A stretch of 64,000 nucleotides of DNA, taken from the NCBI RefSeq assembly GCF_034259105.1, contig NZ_CP139478.1, forward strand, positions 1,346,001 through 1,410,000, given 5' to 3'. Positions 46,031 to 52,708 of the stretch are shown here, piece by piece. The notes below the pieces were generated by a model, which saw nothing but the letters and a program-made list of their open reading frames with translations, made no database searches and was not told where the DNA came from. This DNA is from Limosilactobacillus reuteri (lineage in GTDB: Bacteria; Bacillota; Bacilli; Lactobacillales; Lactobacillaceae). Every line of letters starts with the position of its first letter. Position 1 is the first letter of the stretch. The translations under genes were made by a program, and so were the position numbers.

Positions 46031-46198
46031 TCAGTAATCCTCCATCATTGCTACCACAAACGCTACAATAAAGAACAGCAACCACAAACCAGCCAGGATT
46101 AATGATGGTAAGAATACCAACCACCAACTCCACGTAACTAATCCAACTAACTTAGCGGCTACGAACAGTGCTGTTAGTATGATTGCTAACCATTGCAT
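46031..46198 (-). CDS. Small membrane protein (Fragile-X-F-like)
   Basis: 55 aa: MQWLAIILTALFVAAKLVGL, then VTWSWWLVFLPSLIL. Two membrane helices. The KLxGxxxWSWW pattern is shared with short phage proteins that databases label transmembrane Fragile-X-F; function unknown. Confidence 0.65.
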   Translation of the reverse strand: MQWLAIILTALFVAAKLVGLVTWSWWLVFLPSLILAGLWLLFFIVAFVVAMMEDY

Positions 46199-46281
46199 TA
46201 TGTTTGCCTACATCGTCTAACTCTTGGCATATCACCACACCACCTTTCTGAAAAAATACGTGTAAAATATGTATAATTGCA

Positions 46282-46313
46282 TTGACACACGTATTGAATA
46301 CGTGTATTATAAT
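46282..46313 (+). promoter_or_regulatory. hicAB promoter with palindromic operator
   Basis: -35 TTGACA (46282-46287), 17 bases, -10 TATTAT (46305-46310). The perfect palindrome ACACGTATT-G-AATACGTGT (46287-46305) fills the spacer, and a further half-site AATACGTGT is at 46255-46263. HicB commonly binds such sites to repress its own operon. Confidence 0.7.
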
Positions 46314-46328
46314 AAGTGTTGAAGGGAA

Positions 46329-46514
46329 GTGAAACATTTGGTACAACGTCGCAAGGTTGAAAAGAAATTCAAAGATAATGGCTGGTACTTCGTTAGACAT
46401 GGTGGTAATCACGACATTTGGTCAAACGGTAAAATTAAAACCCAACTGCCACGTCACCCGAAGTTTAGCGATAAGCTATACAATGCTTTGATAAGAAAAT
46501 TCAACCTAAAGTAG
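46329..46514 (+). CDS. hicA: HicA-type mRNA interferase toxin
   Basis: 61 aa from a GTG; a TTG at 46338 is an alternative. GWYFVRHGGNHDIWSNG carries the catalytic His of the double-stranded-RNA-binding-like HicA fold, and LPRHPKFSDKLYNALIRKF is the usual end. It cleaves mRNA. On the plus strand, opposite to the phage genes around it, with its own promoter. Confidence 0.9.
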   Translation: MKHLVQRRKVEKKFKDNGWYFVRHGGNHDIWSNGKIKTQLPRHPKFSDKLYNALIRKFNLK

Positions 46515-46572
46515 TAAAGCAAGGCTCTTAATTGAGCCGAGCTTTTGTGTACCAAAATTAAGGAGGATCACT

Positions 46573-46956
46573 ATGGACGACATTAAAGTATTTCCGATTA
46601 TCATTACTAAAGACGATAACAGCGACTACCCTTACTTTGTCGAAATTCCAGATATTGACGGAATGACTGAAGGTAAGTCAATTGCAGATGCAATGGAAAT
46701 GGCAAAAGACTACATTGGTACTTATTCCCTTGAAGATAAGTTACCTGAATCAAATACCAAATTGCCTCAAGCTAAAGATGGTGCAACCGTTACTCTTGTT
46801 ACCATTAACGTTTCAGAATACAAGCGCAAGCATGATAACAAAGTAATTAAGAAGACTATCACCATTCCTAATTACTTAAATGAATTAGGTAAAGAAAATG
46901 GTATTAACTTTAGCGAAGTAATGACGACTGCGCTAAAAGAAAAACTTAGTGTTTAA
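46573..46956 (+). CDS. hicB: HicB-type antitoxin
   Basis: 127 aa. N-terminal degenerate RNase H-like domain (YPYFVEIPDIDGMTEGKSIADAMEMAKDYI) and a C-terminal ribbon-helix-helix-like segment (IPNYLNELGKENGINFSEVM) for operator binding. AAGGAGG-type site. A terminator follows. Confidence 0.9.
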   Translation: MDDIKVFPIIITKDDNSDYPYFVEIPDIDGMTEGKSIADAMEMAKDYIGTYSLEDKLPESNTKLPQAKDGATVTLVTINVSEYKRKHDNKVIKKTITIPNYLNELGKENGINFSEVMTTALKEKLSV

Positions 46957-47098
46957 TATTTTTGTGTATTTTAAAAGCCGGCAAGCGTTGACCTGTCGGC
47001 TTTTTCTTTGCCAATTGTTTCCTAGTGCGTTCAGCATGAGCTAACATATACAATTCAGCACCGCTGCTAACAGTGCCCCAGTTCTTGTAATTTCTCAT
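46946..47098 (-). CDS. Possible 50-aa phage protein
   Basis: MRNYKNWGTVSSGAELYMLAH, basic middle (ERTRKQLAKKK). A GGAG lies seven bases upstream of the ATG. Its 3' third overlaps the hicAB terminator and the last codons of hicB on the other strand, which lowers confidence. Confidence 0.4.
   Translation of the reverse strand: MRNYKNWGTVSSGAELYMLAHAERTRKQLAKKKPTGQRLPAFKIHKNIKH
46973..47004 (+). terminator. hicAB terminator
   Basis: AAGCCGGCA / TGTCGGCTT stem with one mismatch and a T run. Confidence 0.75.
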
Positions 47099-47136
47099 AA
47101 TTATCTCCAAACAAAAAAGCCAGCCGTTAAGCTGAC

Positions 47137-47649
47137 TTAATCATTATTTTTATCCTGAGTTTGCTTAGCAATATCATCATTACTAGAGAGCACATTAATA
47201 TTACTCATAAATGATCCCACCAATGTTAAAAACGATGTTGCTCCAAATATTGAACCTATTATTTGATGACCTCTTAGTATCAAATAAAATGATCCTATCA
47301 TAAAAATTAAGCAAACAATCACTAATAATATCATTGATGCCCAAGCTAAACGCCCTCGCCTTTTTTGACGAGCGGTTTCCAAGTGACGTCTGTGTCGTGA
47401 TTCATCCAGTCCATTCTCGATAATCTTTTTGGCAGCATTTGGATAAAGAGCTTGATATCCAGCCAAAATCTTAGGATGGGGAATAGGGCCACTATACATT
47501 TCCATTGTAGCAATAATATCTTCTTGCTGTTTTTCAGAAAGTGGTAATTTCTTTACTTGATCAATTATTTCTTGATCATCTTTACTAATTTGTTTCTGCG
47601 TATTGTCTTTATTGGTTTTAGGTAAGTTATGATCTTGCTTCTTTTCCAA
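47137..47649 (-). CDS. DUF2335-like membrane protein
   Basis: 170 aa from a TTG start. The YSGPIPHPKILAGYQALYPNAA segment followed by a HRRHLE helix and two C-terminal membrane helices (LAWASMILLVIVCLIFMIG, IIGSIFGATSFLTLVGSFM) matches the DUF2335 family, which is frequent in mobile elements and of unknown function. It overlaps the 69-aa gene by 23 bases, so they form a two-gene cassette with its own promoter. Confidence 0.7.
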   Translation of the reverse strand: MEKKQDHNLPKTNKDNTQKQISKDDQEIIDQVKKLPLSEKQQEDIIATMEMYSGPIPHPKILAGYQALYPNAAKKIIENGLDESRHRRHLETARQKRRGRLAWASMILLVIVCLIFMIGSFYLILRGHQIIGSIFGATSFLTLVGSFMSNINVLSSNDDIAKQTQDKNND

Positions 47650-47836
47650 AAGAAATTAATCCTCGTTTCATATCATTTCCAACCTTTTTCCAATCGCTAT
47701 TAGTGAAGCCTCCATAAGTTTCGTTTAACGGCTTATGCGATTTAAAGTGATTAACCCCAATTACTTTTCCAAGGATGTTTGGAAGCATAATAAGATCATT
47801 AACTGTCTTTATTGTTAAATTAAAGAAATCTTGCAT
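47627..47836 (-). CDS. 69-aa protein paired with DUF2335 gene
   Basis: MQDFFNLTIKTVNDLIMLPN, no membrane helix, basic C-terminus. AAGGAGG site. The strong promoter and operator just upstream belong to this gene. No recognised family. Confidence 0.6.
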   Translation of the reverse strand: MQDFFNLTIKTVNDLIMLPNILGKVIGVNHFKSHKPLNETYGGFTNSDWKKVGNDMKRGLISFGKEARS

Positions 47837-47869
47837 TTTAAAAACCTCCTTACATCTTTTAACAACTAT

Positions 47870-47911
47870 ATATTACCATATCTGGTTATTTCATATCAAT
47901 TTGATATGAAA
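47870..47911 (-). promoter_or_regulatory. Promoter and palindromic operator of the 69-aa/DUF2335 cassette
   Basis: Minus strand -35 TTGATA (rc of 47894-47899), 18 bases, -10 TAATAT (rc of 47870-47875). The perfect inverted repeat TTTCATATC-N5-GATATGAAA (47889-47911) covers the -35, the layout of a repressor site. Confidence 0.6.
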
Positions 47912-47932
47912 AAAACCGATTAATCATAATAC

Positions 47933-47958
47933 AAAAGGCCAGCCTTAAAGACTAGCCT
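47933..47958 (-). terminator. Terminator of the large structured RNA
   Basis: AGGCTAG / CTGGCCT stem (one G-T pair) then TTTT on the minus strand. Confidence 0.65.
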
Positions 47959-48668
47959 AAGGTGAAAATAGATAGTTTAACGTCATTGCGGACAATGCTA
48001 ACGAACAGAATTGAACTGTTATCTTCACGTTGAAACGGAGCAATGGTGACGCTCTACCGTTGAGCTACGTCAGCATAATACAGAAATGCTTGCATCCACT
48101 AATCGTTTTTGAATTTTGTTACTCTTTGCATCTCTGTATTACTATCACGGCTGGACAAAAAAGTACTATGTAATTACGAAAGAGGAGCTTTCATCTCCTA
48201 TCATAGTTAATTTAACCGTGATAAATTGCGAACATTGGGAACTGCCCCCACGAGCAATTAACTCGGTATCTAATCTACGTATTCGCATAATTAGGACCAC
48301 ACAATCACCGCACCCGGTCGTAGTTTTCCGCCTACTCCTGTAACGGTATTGTTGTCCTTAATTGTTGTAACCTGTTAGCCGTTGAGTTAGATTACGTACT
48401 CTTCTGCTGATTATAGCACGGTTGCTACGAGACTATCAGAGTAGCATGTAAATTTAATGATCTAAAGGAGATTTTTAAGACGTACAAGCCAAATTTAATT
48501 GTTACCGTAAAACTTGTAAATGATAGTCTCAACGTGGATTATGGTCTCTGCCACCATCGCGTCGGCTTGGTTACCGGATTCCACACAGTCTAACAAGACC
48601 AAGTTCTAAACATTATCGATCTAAAGCACATCTAAAACTATCATGGAGTTATCGTTATTTTTTCGACA
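47936..48668 (-). ncRNA. Large structured phage RNA, GOLLD/ROOL class candidate
   Basis: About 700 bases with no good reading frame lie between the late regulator and the packaging genes. They contain several long paired segments: 48143-48150 with 48216-48223 (8 bp), inside it 48165-48170 with 48202-48207 and 48183-48187 with 48195-48199; 48289-48297 with 48354-48363; 48429-48438 with 48521-48530 (10 bp, perfect); 48543-48547 with 48596-48600. A tRNA-like fold stands at the 3' end, followed by a terminator; a promoter lies at the 5' end. GOLLD and ROOL RNAs are described as large ornate RNAs of Lactobacillales and other phages, often next to tRNA-like sequences. The class assignment is from size, place and structure, not from a covariance search. 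Confidence 0.7.
47997..48074 (-). tRNA. tRNA-like element with enlarged anticodon arm
   Basis: 78 bases. Acceptor GCTGACG/CGTTAGC (7 bp with one G-U), D arm GCTC/GAGC, T arm AACAG-TTCAATT-CTGTT are all good. Between the D and T arms there are 30 bases instead of about 22. The only pairing there is TCAC/GTGA, closing a loop of 17 bases, so no normal anticodon can be assigned. No CCA is encoded. A degenerate tRNA or a structural tRNA mimic belonging to the large RNA. Confidence 0.6.
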
Positions 48669-48673
48669 ATACT

Positions 48674-48679
48674 ATAATA
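48674..48679 (-). promoter_or_regulatory. -10 element of the large RNA / late promoter
   Basis: TATTAT on the minus strand, just downstream (transcription-wise) of the 11-bp repeats. No clear -35, which suits an activated late promoter. Confidence 0.4.
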
Positions 48680-48690
48680 TCACCTTGAAC

Positions 48691-48762
48691 TTCCCATTTT
48701 GTTCCCGAAAAGTTCCTAATTTGTTCCTGTTTTATTCCCGTTTTGTTCCTGATTTGTTCCCG
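48691..48762 (-). repeat. Seven 11-bp-phased repeats upstream of the late promoter
   Basis: On the minus strand the unit YRGGAACAAAW recurs at exact 11-base steps: six full units (48697-48762) and one partial (48691-48696). They begin inside the last codons of arpU and end next to the -10 element. About one helical turn each, so they put the same face toward a bound protein. Candidate binding array for the late regulator. Confidence 0.75.
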
Positions 48763-49231
48763 CTTTTTCGTCATCGTCATCAAAATCGAGAAATAAGGGG
48801 AGAATTTCGAGGTTACAATTCATTTGCATTGAGATTCGATCACAAGCTTCAGCAAACTCTAAACAAGCTACCTCATCAGCATTTTTAAAGGTTGAATGCC
48901 CCAAGTGATGATTAATATGAAGTTTAGTTTCTACGACTGTCAATTGCTTAACATAGTGCCAATTGAGTATGTCTTGGCTTCCTACGCTACAAGCACTAAT
49001 CGCTTTCTCAACGGCTCGCTTTGCTCTTGCACATTCAGCATAGTAAATCATCATCTTTTCTGATCCATTGCCTTTACGTGATCCATGAATACCAGTCACA
49101 TCATTTTTTTGCTCTTTGATCCCATCGTTCCAAGCATTCAAACGAATCTTTTGATATTTCTTATCATTATTGAAAAAGTTACGGACATTTTGAATGGTTT
49201 TCTTCTCATTTAATTCTGGAAATAACTCCAC
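48716..49231 (-). CDS. ArpU-family late transcription regulator
   Basis: 171 aa, GTG start with AAGGGGAG upstream. MELFPELNEKKTIQNVRNFF is the usual ArpU start; helical middle with a sigma-like WHYVKQLTVVETKLHINHHLG. Such regulators turn on phage late genes. Its C-terminal tail (KAGTNQEQNGNKTGTN) is encoded by the 11-bp repeats, so coding and regulatory function overlap. Last gene before the late transcript. Confidence 0.8.
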   Translation of the reverse strand: MELFPELNEKKTIQNVRNFFNNDKKYQKIRLNAWNDGIKEQKNDVTGIHGSRKGNGSEKMMIYYAECARAKRAVEKAISACSVGSQDILNWHYVKQLTVVETKLHINHHLGHSTFKNADEVACLEFAEACDRISMQMNCNLEILPLFLDFDDDDEKAGTNQEQNGNKTGTN

Positions 49232-49243
49232 GATATTTCGCTC

Positions 49244-49286
49244 CCCTTGTGATATAATAGTTTTGCTTATTTTTATATCTCAAGGG
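49244..49286 (-). promoter_or_regulatory. Hairpin covering the arpU ribosome site
   Basis: Inverted repeat CCCTTG-a-GATATAA / TTATATC-a-CAAGGG with a 15-base loop. The 3' arm includes the AAGGGG ribosome site of arpU. If formed in the mRNA it would limit translation. 49287-49369 holds no gene. Confidence 0.5.
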
Positions 49287-49369
49287 CGTTCTCACAGTAG
49301 AGCGTCTTTTTTATGTTACATAGAATGCAAATACATGCAACCATATTGTTAGTGTTAGACAACACATAT

Positions 49370-49903
49370 CTATTCTGTAACCTTGCTATTTGTGTCTTTC
49401 AAAATGTCAGATAATTTTTCTTGCATCAAAGCCGCTTCTACATCTGTGATTCTTAGTTGCCTGTATCTACCTGCGTTACGAAATAACACTCCTATGTGAC
49501 GATAGTATTCTGGTTTTGATAGCCCTGTAATCTCTAGAATAGTAGACTGTTTAGCTTCAATTTTCCGCAAAATATAAGCTTGAGCAAAAGGGTTATTAAT
49601 ATTGTGCTTGTGAAAATACTGCTTAATTCGCCATTCGGATTCTTTAATCCTTCTAGCTTCTCGTAACTCCAAGTTTTTGCGAAACTTCATAATTTCTTGG
49701 AGTCGCCAATCACTGGGTGCTAGTACATCTTCTGGCATTTCGGTAGCTTCACCCCACTCGCTATTCTTACTTAATGAATTCATTGCTTCAGACAGCCTTT
49801 TAGGAATTGCCATTTTCTTTTCCTCCCGCTTTAATTTATTTTCTTCTCGCCGTTGACGTTTCTTGCATCGGCGGTTTTTGCTTTTGCTCTTTAATTTTAC
49901 CAT
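49370..49903 (-). CDS. Phage hypothetical protein, basic N-terminus
   Basis: 177 aa. The first 35 residues are almost all Lys/Arg (KLKSKSKNRRCKKRQRREEN). The C-terminal part (QAYILRKIEAKQSTILEITGLSKPEYYRHIGVLFRN) looks like a winged-helix or HTH that could bind DNA. AAGGAG site; ATG overlaps the previous stop (TAATG). Late early-operon position suggests regulation. Confidence 0.55.
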   Translation of the reverse strand: MVKLKSKSKNRRCKKRQRREENKLKREEKKMAIPKRLSEAMNSLSKNSEWGEATEMPEDVLAPSDWRLQEIMKFRKNLELREARRIKESEWRIKQYFHKHNINNPFAQAYILRKIEAKQSTILEITGLSKPEYYRHIGVLFRNAGRYRQLRITDVEAALMQEKLSDILKDTNSKVTE

Positions 49904-50052
49904 TACAGTCGCTCCTTAATCTCATTAATTCTTTGTAAAAGTACATCAGCGTATACTTGCATAGCGTTGTACTGAATAATCATCAAGCGCTGTTCTTTAT
50001 CACTCAGATGTCTGTACTCTTCTGTATCCATGAACTCATCTAGTCGATTCAT
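49903..50052 (-). CDS. 49-aa phage protein
   Basis: MNRLDEFMDTEEYRHLSDKE, then QRLMIIQYNAMQVYADVLLQ. Helical, of the type seen as small phage genes of unknown function. The stop overlaps the next start by one base. Confidence 0.6.
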   Translation of the reverse strand: MNRLDEFMDTEEYRHLSDKEQRLMIIQYNAMQVYADVLLQRINEIKERL

Positions 50053-50053
50053 T

Positions 50054-50116
50054 CTATTGAAAATTATCCAACTTTACTTTTTGGATAAAGTCATTGAATA
50101 TTTCTTCTTTTGTCAT
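50054..50116 (-). CDS. 20-aa microprotein (possible)
   Basis: MTKEEIFNDFIQKVKLDNFQ. GGAGG seven bases upstream, start overlapping the previous stop (TAATG) and stop adjoining the next start. Coupling on both sides supports translation, but it is very short. Confidence 0.4.
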   Translation of the reverse strand: MTKEEIFNDFIQKVKLDNFQ

Positions 50117-50310
50117 TATTCTTCCTCCTCATACATAACAACGCAATCAAGATAAAAGTCTCTAAGAATATTATTTACAAATCCACCAGTGATATTAGTA
50201 TCCACCATAGGATAAGGCTTAATATCAATTACTTTCTTATCCTTAATAAATTCATTTACGTTTTTATCAAATTTTTCTGGATCAGTTGCATGAATATAAT
50301 GTACTTTCAT
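50116..50310 (-). CDS. Cse60-like small protein
   Basis: 64 aa. Length and pattern (HATDPEKFDKNVNEFIKD ... LDCVVMYEEEE) fit the small family labelled sporulation protein Cse60 in phages. Function unknown in phage. Confidence 0.5.
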   Translation of the reverse strand: MKVHYIHATDPEKFDKNVNEFIKDKKVIDIKPYPMVDTNITGGFVNNILRDFYLDCVVMYEEEE

Positions 50311-50786
50311 TATTCTTCCTCCCCATCATCGTCTTTGACCTCTTCTTTCATTACATCAATTATGGATGCAAAACGTGGATAGTCTTTCTTTAATTGTTCT
50401 AGCTGTGAGTTGGTAAAAGTATTTGTAGCATTTTTATCGCCCCACATATACCAACCCATATTAGAATCAAATTCTATATAATTTTGGTTACCATCCTTGT
50501 CATCAATCCAACGCAAATAATACCTCTTTTCAGAAAAACGATCTTTGACTGGAGTATCCTGTAACTCTTTTACGAGGTTCAATATGGTCCGTAACTTGCA
50601 GGCATCAGTGTACCTCAAGTATCTCCATTCCCAGTCCAAGTCCATGCTTTTTGAAGTAACTAAAAATGCCAAAAAATAATAGTCTTGGTAGCTAGTAGTT
50701 TCTCCATCGCAAATGTAAATACAGTCACCGTCCTTTTTTGCATACGCTACTTCGTTTACTTTTTCGATAAATTCCTTAATCTTCAT
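50310..50786 (-). CDS. Phage hypothetical protein
   Basis: 158 aa, acidic C-terminus (VMKEEVKDDDGEEE). Many aromatic residues (YYLRWIDDKDGNQNYIEFDS). No known domain. GGGGG-type ribosome site; overlaps the Cse60-like gene by one base. Confidence 0.55.
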   Translation of the reverse strand: MKIKEFIEKVNEVAYAKKDGDCIYICDGETTSYQDYYFLAFLVTSKSMDLDWEWRYLRYTDACKLRTILNLVKELQDTPVKDRFSEKRYYLRWIDDKDGNQNYIEFDSNMGWYMWGDKNATNTFTNSQLEQLKKDYPRFASIIDVMKEEVKDDDGEEE

Positions 50787-50799
50787 CTTTGCTGACCCC

Positions 50800-51183
50800 C
50801 TAAAAAGGTAACTCTTTATAAGTTGTTTTAACGTGCTTTATAATTCCATCAACGTGTTTGTATTCGTGAAAGGTTGGTTCAGGCTCCCCTATATGCCAAT
50901 AATATGCACTTAAAGGCTTTTGACCCGGTTTTAAATCTTCATACCAACCATAAAAATGTGGCTTGAGTTCATACCATTCGCCCTTTGGATAATCTTTGCC
51001 AATTGGAAACCACCGATATGCACATTCATAGCCACCATCGTATTCGCCATTAACATCAGGTACATTGCTACCTGCAGGCCAGATTTCTTTAGTTGGCCAT
51101 GATTTATACCATTCGCCATCAATGTTCCTGACAATTTTATGAGGAGTTGCTTTATAACCCCTAATTATCTTTGGATAAATCAT
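50800..51183 (-). CDS. Phage hypothetical protein rich in Trp/Tyr
   Basis: 127 aa with an unusual share of Trp and Tyr (GEWYKSWPTKEIWPAG, HFYGWYEDLKPG). Small folded protein, perhaps carbohydrate- or nucleic acid-binding; not recognised. Confidence 0.5.
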   Translation of the reverse strand: MIYPKIIRGYKATPHKIVRNIDGEWYKSWPTKEIWPAGSNVPDVNGEYDGGYECAYRWFPIGKDYPKGEWYELKPHFYGWYEDLKPGQKPLSAYYWHIGEPEPTFHEYKHVDGIIKHVKTTYKELPF

Positions 51184-51241
51184 TTTCGCTTACCTACCTT
51201 CACTCCATATTCAATTGATTCAATATCTTTGTTTGTCCTCA

Positions 51242-51391
51242 CTACCATTCCTCTCGCATCTTCCCGGCAATGAATGCCAAAATAATTACTAGCACAACCG
51301 GCAATAACACCCATCCACCGGCAAATTTCATTGTTGTTACTGTGATCAGCACAATTGCAAACCACAGAAACGCATATAACACACTATCCAT
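51242..51391 (-). CDS. Small membrane protein
   Basis: 49 aa from the ATG at 51391 (AGGGAG upstream). Two helices: VLYAFLWFAIVLITVTTM and GWVLLPVVLVIILAFIAG. Role unknown. Overlaps the end of the XRE gene. Confidence 0.6.
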   Translation of the reverse strand: MDSVLYAFLWFAIVLITVTTMKFAGGWVLLPVVLVIILAFIAGKMREEW

Positions 51392-51581
51392 TTTTCTTCT
51401 CCCTAAATTCATCCAAGCTAACACCCAAGGCATCGGCTATTTTGACCATGTTTGTAAAGCTTGGCTCATGCCCATTCTTGTAATTTTGCATAGTATTCAA
51501 ACTAAGCCCTGTAATTTTTGCTAACCGATAAGCTGAAATATTTTGCTTATCCATTTGATTTTTTATTAATTTCCACAACAT
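51384..51581 (-). CDS. XRE-family regulator (paralogue A)
   Basis: 65 aa from the ATG at 51581. HTH: NISAYRLAKITGLSLNTMQN followed by YKNGHEPSFTNMVKIADALGVSLDEF. Very like the protein at 59459 (MLW-x-IIxxQxDKxNxxAYRLxKxTG), so the phage carries two related small regulators. Confidence 0.75.
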   Translation of the reverse strand: MLWKLIKNQMDKQNISAYRLAKITGLSLNTMQNYKNGHEPSFTNMVKIADALGVSLDEFREKKNG

Positions 51582-51588
51582 TAGGATT

Positions 51589-51777
51589 TTAAAGCCTATC
51601 AAATTCTTCTTTTGTCATAGGTTTTTTACTAGCCCGGTCTCCTTTCGAGGAGGCCTTTTTTATTACAAAGTCGTACTCTTGTAATTCGTAATGATTAGAC
51701 CGGCGAACCTCACATAGCTCGTACTCGCCAGTTAAAACACGGCTAATAAGTTCTAATAAAATTTCTTTTTTGGTCAT
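51589..51777 (-). CDS. 62-aa phage protein
   Basis: From the ATG at 51777 with GGAGG upstream: MTKKEILLELISRVLTGEYE. The end PMTKEEFDRL resembles its own start, and the start resembles the 20-aa microprotein at 50054. Function unknown. Confidence 0.55.
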   Translation of the reverse strand: MTKKEILLELISRVLTGEYELCEVRRSNHYELQEYDFVIKKASSKGDRASKKPMTKEEFDRL

Positions 51778-51826
51778 TATTCTTCCTCCATAGTTTTTGA
51801 AACCATAGCCAACCAACTCTTCATAA

Positions 51827-52177
51827 TTACGCCCTCCAGTCAGGATAACCATAGCCGACTAATTCTTCATCAATAGTTTTAATAGCGTCCTTTACACTAC
51901 GAGCGCAGCAATGAATAATATGATGTTTCATTAGTACCCGATGAAAAGCCAACTGATCTTGCCTTAATCGACCTTTTTCATTTTTCACTTCAATGTAACA
52001 AACTTTTCCGTTTGACCACTTAAAGCAATAAAGATCAGGATGTCCCGAAGGCACACCAGCGCTGAAAAATCTCCCATCGGCGGTTTTAACATTACCAACG
52101 TTCACCCGGAACACTGTGCAATGATGCTTTGACAATGCCACCCGAATATCGTTTTGAATTTTATGCTCACTAGTCAT
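51827..52177 (-). CDS. VRR-NUC domain nuclease
   Basis: 116 aa from the ATG at 52177. The catalytic PD-(D/E)xK core is visible: GVPSGHPDLYCF (Asp), CYIEVKNEKGRLRQDQ (ExK then Q). Stand-alone VRR-NUC proteins of phages cut DNA structures such as Holliday junctions during replication or recombination. Overlaps the previous gene end. Confidence 0.85.
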   Translation of the reverse strand: MTSEHKIQNDIRVALSKHHCTVFRVNVGNVKTADGRFFSAGVPSGHPDLYCFKWSNGKVCYIEVKNEKGRLRQDQLAFHRVLMKHHIIHCCARSVKDAIKTIDEELVGYGYPDWRA

Positions 52178-52376
52178 TAGAGTTTTCAATGTCCTCAATG
52201 TTGCCAAGCCGAGTCCAAACGTTACGGTGTTCTGAATCTTCAAAGATCATTATCTTATCTGGATGATTGATCCACTCATCAATAAGATGATCAATAGACA
52301 TCCCCATTGGGGTTTGTGCTTTGCCTTCTAACCGATATACTTTTCCTGACTTCATACGTAAAATTTTTTCTTCCAT
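52170..52376 (-). CDS. Phage hypothetical protein
   Basis: 68 aa. Starts MEEKILRMKSGKVYRLEGKA; likely a small beta-barrel. GGAGG upstream. No known function. Confidence 0.55.
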   Translation of the reverse strand: MEEKILRMKSGKVYRLEGKAQTPMGMSIDHLIDEWINHPDKIMIFEDSEHRNVWTRLGNIEDIENSND

Positions 52377-52390
52377 AATTCATTCCTCCA

Positions 52391-52708
52391 GGTTGTCACT
52401 AGGTTGCGACTACTGTAAACCACTTTGTTCTTACTCTCCCAAGGGATTAACCCTCGGTTGCGAGGTTGCGACTTAGTTTCAACTTTATATAGTACTTATA
52501 TACTATATATATATATTATTTTTTTATTATAGAAATAGTGTAGTAGTAACAACCTATACCTTATAAGTGTTGATATGACAACGTTTATAAGGGTTGTCAC
52601 TAACCGATTTTTAGTCGCAACCACTGTCAACTAGTCGCAACTCTTCTATATCCTCTACGAGATAATCCTTTAACTTTCTTACTTCCTGCTTTCCAATCGT
52701 TACGATAT
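52391..52708. repeat. Origin-like repeat unit, copy 1 (GTTGCGACT type)
   Basis: About 318 bp duplicated next to copy 2. Words GTTGCGACT or GTTGTCACT occur at 52392, 52403, 52457, 52465, 52593 and, inverted, 52613 and 52633. They flank an AT-rich core (about 52480-52550) with long TATATA and T runs, as in a DNA unwinding element. It ends in a piece of a VapE 3' end. Confidence 0.7.
52627..52704 (-). pseudogene. VapE C-terminal fragment
   Basis: RNDWKAGSKKVKGLSRRGYRRVATS then stop. Closely related to but different from the end of the intact vapE gene (RNDWKAGYKKLKNIVHRGYRRVKSLQ). The stop region overlaps a GTTGCGACT word. Confidence 0.7.

Noticed and set aside
48143..48223. Second tRNA inside the large RNA
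   Set aside because: An 8-bp outer stem and a 5-bp stem with a 7-base loop resemble acceptor and anticodon arms, but there is no T arm with TTCRA in either orientation.
48116..48343. 75-codon frame on the plus strand across the structured RNA
   Set aside because: No ribosome site, runs through several perfect stems, and has no protein-like pattern.
51180..51365. 61-codon frame MVCNCADHSNNN
   Set aside because: It runs opposite in frame to a clear membrane protein (51242-51391) with a good ribosome site. A 22-aa peptide at its end cannot be excluded but is not supported.
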